Positions 32,227 through 35,299 of a DNA stretch of 35,299 bases are shown here, one piece after another. This DNA comes from Bacteroidia bacterium (lineage in GTDB: Bacteria; Bacteroidota; Bacteroidia; Cytophagales; Cyclobacteriaceae), in contig JAUIAO010000061.1 of the NCBI GenBank assembly GCA_030425425.1, positions 1 through 35,299 of the forward strand. The letters run 5' to 3'. A program made the translations under genes and the position numbers. How positions within the stretch are numbered: position 1 is the stretch's first letter; every line of letters starts with the position of its first letter. Below the pieces are notes generated by a model. The model did not search any database. It saw only the letters and a list, made by a program, of their open reading frames with translations, and was not told the origin of the DNA.

Positions 32227-33294
32227 CTATCTCGGCATGTATTTTAAAAATCTCGCTAATGGATCGTATAGATAGGATTGGTACTTGGTCTTGGTTATAT
32301 TGTTGAATTTCAATGATTTAAGTTCTTTTACCAATTGGCTTACAGAAACCTGAATACCCTCTGTTTTTTCAACTTTTGTTTCGCGCTTGTAAAGTGCATC
32401 ATTGATCATGATCAGTGGGAAATTGACGTTTGCTTTATCATATGCTCCGGATACTGATCCCCAGAATCGTCCATTGATTTCCAATAGATAAACCTGGCCA
32501 GTTTGCGCATCTCGTCTCAGATCCACACACGCTATACCGTTCCAATTCAGAGCTTTTGCTATGTCAGATACCATTTGGTAAACTGATTCATCTTCATGGT
32601 AGATCAAGTCGTCATTTTTAGCGTAATTGTTTACACCTTTTATAGGGGATTCCTGAATAGTGTGATGCTTAATCTCGCCATTGATCGCATAAATGTTACA
32701 CGTGATGTCTGATCCTGTGATGAATTCCTGTGCTGCGTGGCCTGTGAAATCTTTTTTCTCGGTGAAGGCTTTTTCCAGCTCTTTTTCATTGGTCACTGTA
32801 ATGATTCCCCTACCGAAAGAGCTTCTGGACGGTTTTAACAAAATAGGGAATTTAAGCCCTGTGAGATCCGCTGCAGAAGAGTCTTTATTCAACTCAACTG
32901 ACTTTGGAATGACATCCACGCCATTTTCAGAAAGGTATTTTCCCAGATCATGTTTATTAATAGCAATTTCGAAAAGCTCAGGATCTGTCAATGGCACCAC
33001 TTTAGCAATTTTAGAAATTCTTTCTTTATGTCTGGAAACTTCCAATGATTCCAATTCATCAAATGGCATGATCAAATCAATATTGATTTCTTGACCTATT
33101 TTTTCGATTGCACTAGGAATTTCCTCGTGATCTACATACTCATAGACGTTATTCATATATCTGGAAAATCGTACTACAGACTTTTTCTTGTGAGTGAGTA
33201 AATGAAAATTGGCGGGCGTTTTTCTCAAAGTATAGAGTATGCTCAGGCATAAGTGCTCGTCATATCCTACTAAAAGAATTGTTGGTTTATGCAT
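32227..33294 (-). CDS. ATP-grasp carboxylate-amine ligase
   Basis: A 355-aa ATP-grasp enzyme. A Rossmann-like N-terminal domain (1-110, with ILLVGYDEHLCLSIL) is followed by the ATP-grasp domain (about 118-320). Lys in FPILLKPSRSSFGRGI (about 150-165) binds the nucleotide. Asp/Glu/Asn metal ligands are in VYLLEINGRFWGS near 270, with CVDLRRD upstream. The C-terminal 40 residues lack known motifs. Such enzymes activate a carboxylate as acyl-phosphate and join it to an amine; a peptide, amino acid or sugar amine is possible. Paired with the FemAB/GNAT-like gene at the edge of the polysaccharide locus. Confidence 0.9.
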   Translation of the reverse strand: MHKPTILLVGYDEHLCLSILYTLRKTPANFHLLTHKKKSVVRFSRYMNNVYEYVDHEEIPSAIEKIGQEINIDLIMPFDELESLEVSRHKERISKIAKVVPLTDPELFEIAINKHDLGKYLSENGVDVIPKSVELNKDSSAADLTGLKFPILLKPSRSSFGRGIITVTNEKELEKAFTEKKDFTGHAAQEFITGSDITCNIYAINGEIKHHTIQESPIKGVNNYAKNDDLIYHEDESVYQMVSDIAKALNWNGIACVDLRRDAQTGQVYLLEINGRFWGSVSGAYDKANVNFPLIMINDALYKRETKVEKTEGIQVSVSQLVKELKSLKFNNITKTKYQSYLYDPLARFLKYMPR

Positions 33295-33888
33295 AATAAT
33301 TATAAGTTATGTGCTGCTAAAGTAGGGAGATATTAAGGTGTGACTATTTGAAATTCGCTGACTGGTATCGTTTGGCCGATTGAATGTTGAATTGGTCGAT
33401 TTTTAATATTTGAAGTTTGCGTTTTTCCGTTTCTAAAAATACGGTTGGATAAAAAAACCGGAACACGTATGCATCCCGGTCTTTATCCTAACCTAAACTA
33501 ACAATATGAATATGAATTCTACTTTCTAATGATTGATTTGATGATACTAAGGTAGGTCGTACCTAGAAGTCAGTTCGGTGTGTTTCGATGACTGACTTGA
33601 ATGATTGGATAGTTGGTGGTTTTTTCGAGTTTATCATTTTTTGTTTGATTCTTTGATCAATTCAGCAATACATCCTATATGGATTTGTCAAGAAAAGAAT
33701 GCGCTACCTTGTGAAAGAGATGAAAATCATGATCCTGAATGAGGTATGATGTTTTTATTTACATATCAAAATATTAAAGAATCTTCATATTTATTGTTTT
33801 GTAATAGAAAATGTGGCAAATTAGGCAACTCGTATATATAATCTATTGCGAATTTTTGAAACTGTTACCCAAAAATTACGACTACTAA
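33295..33888. other. structured intergenic region before the sulfide:quinone reductase
   Basis: 594 bp without a clear gene. The + strand has a double stem: GGATAAA/TTTATCC (33447-33453, 33482-33488) enclosing ACCGG/CCGGT (33457-33461, 33476-33480). After it come a seven-codon frame (33506-33529, MNMNSTF), the pair AGGT/ACCT (33550-33564), and AAGTCAGT/ACTGACTT (33567-33574, 33591-33598). No plus-strand gene ends here, so the first stem is an orphan terminator-like structure. A small RNA, leader or gene remnant is possible. Confidence 0.5.
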
Positions 33889-35145
33889 ATGAAGACACAT
33901 TATCAGATTTTGATTGTTGGAGGAGGAACTGGTGGTATCATGACGGCTGCCAATCTCCTTTGCAAAAACAAATCATTGGACATTGGGCTGATAGAGCCGG
34001 TAGACACTCATTATTACCAACCTGCATGGACCCTCGTCGGTGCGGGTGCATATGATATGAAAAAAACAGCGCGACCAATGGCGTCTGTGATGCCAAAAGG
34101 AGTGAACTGGGTTAAAGACTTTGCCACTAAGCTAGATCCAGACAATAACACCATCGGCACCAAAAATACCGGTGACCTTACATATGATTATCTGGTAATG
34201 AGTCCGGGATTGGTGATGGAGCCTTCGATGATCGATGGATTGCCTGAAGCCTTGACAAAAAACAACGTTTGCACCAATTACATGGATCCCGAAAAAACTT
34301 GGGATGTACTAAGGAACTTCAAAGGAGGCAATGCACTTTTCACTCAGCCAACTACACCTATCAAATGTGGTGGCGCTCCTCAGAAAATCGCCTATCTGAC
34401 TGCTGATTACTTTAAAAAGAATAAAATCAATGGTAATGTGATCTTCGCAACCCCCGGATCGGTGATCTTCGGGGTGAAGAAAATCGCAGATACGTTGAAT
34501 GATGTGATTGCTCACTATGGCATCCACTTCAGGCCTCACTATGCACCCATCAAGATTGATTCTGATAATCAAACAGTGACTTTCAAGTGGGTAAACCCTA
34601 CTGACAACCAATGTGTTGTTAATGAAAACAATGGTTTGAATGAGAAGCTTTCTGGTGAGTCATTTATCGAGTTGCCGTATGATATGCTTCATTTGGCTCC
34701 ACCTCAGCAGGCGCCTAAGTTTGTGAAAGAATCTCCATTGGCCAATGCCACCGGCTGGTTGGATGTGGACCATCATACACTTCAGCACAATAAATATTCG
34801 AACGTATTTGGAGTAGGAGATGTGGCAGGACTGCCAACAGCTAAAACTGGTGCGGCAATCAGAAAACAGGTGCCAATAGTGACTGACAACATTATACACT
34901 TGATAGAATCTGAGAAGCTTGGACATAAGAGCTACAATGGCTATTCGTCTTGTCCTTTGGTAACCGGATACGGCAAAATGGTGCTGGCAGAATTTGATTA
35001 TGATCAGAATTTTATTCCAGATCCAAAGCTGAAGCAAATGCTTGTATTCGATAGCTCAAAAGAGCATTGGAGACTATGGATGCTCAAAAAATATGGTTTA
35101 CCTCATCTATACTGGAACAAAATGCTCAAAGGGCAGGAGGTATAA
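33889..35145 (+). CDS. sqr: sulfide:quinone oxidoreductase, type II
   Basis: A 418-aa FAD-dependent enzyme that oxidises sulfide to sulfane sulfur and passes electrons to the quinone pool at the inner membrane. The dinucleotide-binding motif VGGGTGGIMTA is at residues 10-20, and a second Rossmann unit starts near 180. Three cysteines match SQR: C128, C160 in KCGGAPQK and C355 in YSSCPLVTGYGK. C160 and C355 correspond to the redox pair of the human-type SQOR. The FAD-binding end is VFGVGDVAGLPTAKTG. The C-terminal WMLKKYGLPHLYWNKML is likely the membrane-associating tail. Two terminator-like hairpins follow. Confidence 0.94.
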   Translation: MKTHYQILIVGGGTGGIMTAANLLCKNKSLDIGLIEPVDTHYYQPAWTLVGAGAYDMKKTARPMASVMPKGVNWVKDFATKLDPDNNTIGTKNTGDLTYDYLVMSPGLVMEPSMIDGLPEALTKNNVCTNYMDPEKTWDVLRNFKGGNALFTQPTTPIKCGGAPQKIAYLTADYFKKNKINGNVIFATPGSVIFGVKKIADTLNDVIAHYGIHFRPHYAPIKIDSDNQTVTFKWVNPTDNQCVVNENNGLNEKLSGESFIELPYDMLHLAPPQQAPKFVKESPLANATGWLDVDHHTLQHNKYSNVFGVGDVAGLPTAKTGAAIRKQVPIVTDNIIHLIESEKLGHKSYNGYSSCPLVTGYGKMVLAEFDYDQNFIPDPKLKQMLVFDSSKEHWRLWMLKKYGLPHLYWNKMLKGQEV

Positions 35146-35171
35146 TATTAAGATTTCCCCTAATTAAATGT

Positions 35172-35203
35172 AGCCACTCGGATATCCGGGTGGCTTATTT
35201 TTT
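35172..35203 (+). terminator. Rho-independent terminator after sqr
   Basis: AGCCACTCGG and CCGGGTGGCT form a 10-bp stem (one T-G pair) with an ATAT loop at 35172-35195, followed by TATTTTTT. It begins 27 bp after the stop codon. Confidence 0.85.
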
Positions 35204-35222
35204 GTGCGCCATGCACGCTTTT

Positions 35223-35254
35223 CTCATCTATAAGGTGAGGTTTTTTTTTTTTTT
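35223..35254 (+). terminator. second hairpin followed by a 14-T run
   Basis: CTCATC (35223-35228) pairs with GGTGAG (35234-35239) around TATAA, and 14 consecutive T bases follow at 35241-35254. This could be a backup terminator for sqr, or the end of something reading from upstream. The rest of the window (35255-35299) holds no recognisable feature. Confidence 0.5.
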
Positions 35255-35299
35255 GAACCAAGTCCTGAGCGAGCCCAGATGGAGAGGAATCGTTAGCTT

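Noticed and set aside
35241-35254. Phase-variable homopolymer tract (14 T)
   Set aside because: The tract lies outside any coding sequence and directly follows a hairpin, so a terminator explains it better than phase variation.

Overview
The window looks like chromosome from a marine-type Bacteroidetes of the Cytophagales kind (Reichenbachiella/Ekhidna-like is my guess, not proven). The reasons are moderate-to-low GC, few Shine-Dalgarno sequences, TAnnTTTG-type -7 promoter elements, many overlapping ATGA gene junctions, and typical families (tail-specific protease, DUF4097 beta-solenoid, type II sulfide:quinone reductase, ECF sigma factor with small membrane partner). No rRNA, tRNA, CRISPR array or transposase was seen.

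Layout. 1-9120 is housekeeping plus signalling: a first ECF sigma/membrane-protein pair, inorganic pyrophosphatase, a patatin-like lipase divergent from a secreted penicillin-acylase-family hydrolase, thioredoxin, small enzymes (C2-like, VOC, GGCT-like), a tandem family of four tiny TM plus coiled-coil proteins (one broken by a single stop codon), and a second ECF sigma operon. 9235-13612 holds a ROK kinase, a Prc/CtpA protease and a DUF4097 protein. 13712-33294 is a large exopolysaccharide/capsule locus. Its minus-strand genes are a half-size TolC-like protein, a Wzz/GumC co-polymerase with a dead kinase domain, glycosyltransferases, a Wzx-type flippase and a sulfotransferase. Its plus-strand genes are an O-acyltransferase and an O-antigen-ligase/Wzy-type protein, and a FemAB/GNAT-like plus ATP-grasp pair closes it. 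A type II sulfide:quinone oxidoreductase with two terminator-like hairpins ends the window.

The most unusual part is 17.0-22.6 kb, a plus-strand accessory island set into the minus-strand polysaccharide gene series. It is bounded by REP-like palindromic repeat arrays (7 arms of one type, 9 of the other). It contains (i) an ORF with eleven 21-bp/heptapeptide repeats overlapping a helical protein gene, (ii) a tightly packed AT-rich four-gene operon (NYN-domain nuclease, 112-aa protein, 318-aa protein, four-TM membrane protein) that looks like an undescribed RNA-targeting or defence-type system, and (iii) two near-identical GIY-YIG endonuclease genes, each embedded in the same REP arrangement. 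The two nuclease copies differ mostly at silent sites, so both appear to be kept functional. REP repeats plus GIY-YIG nuclease is a candidate REP-associated mobility module analogous to REP/RAYT systems.
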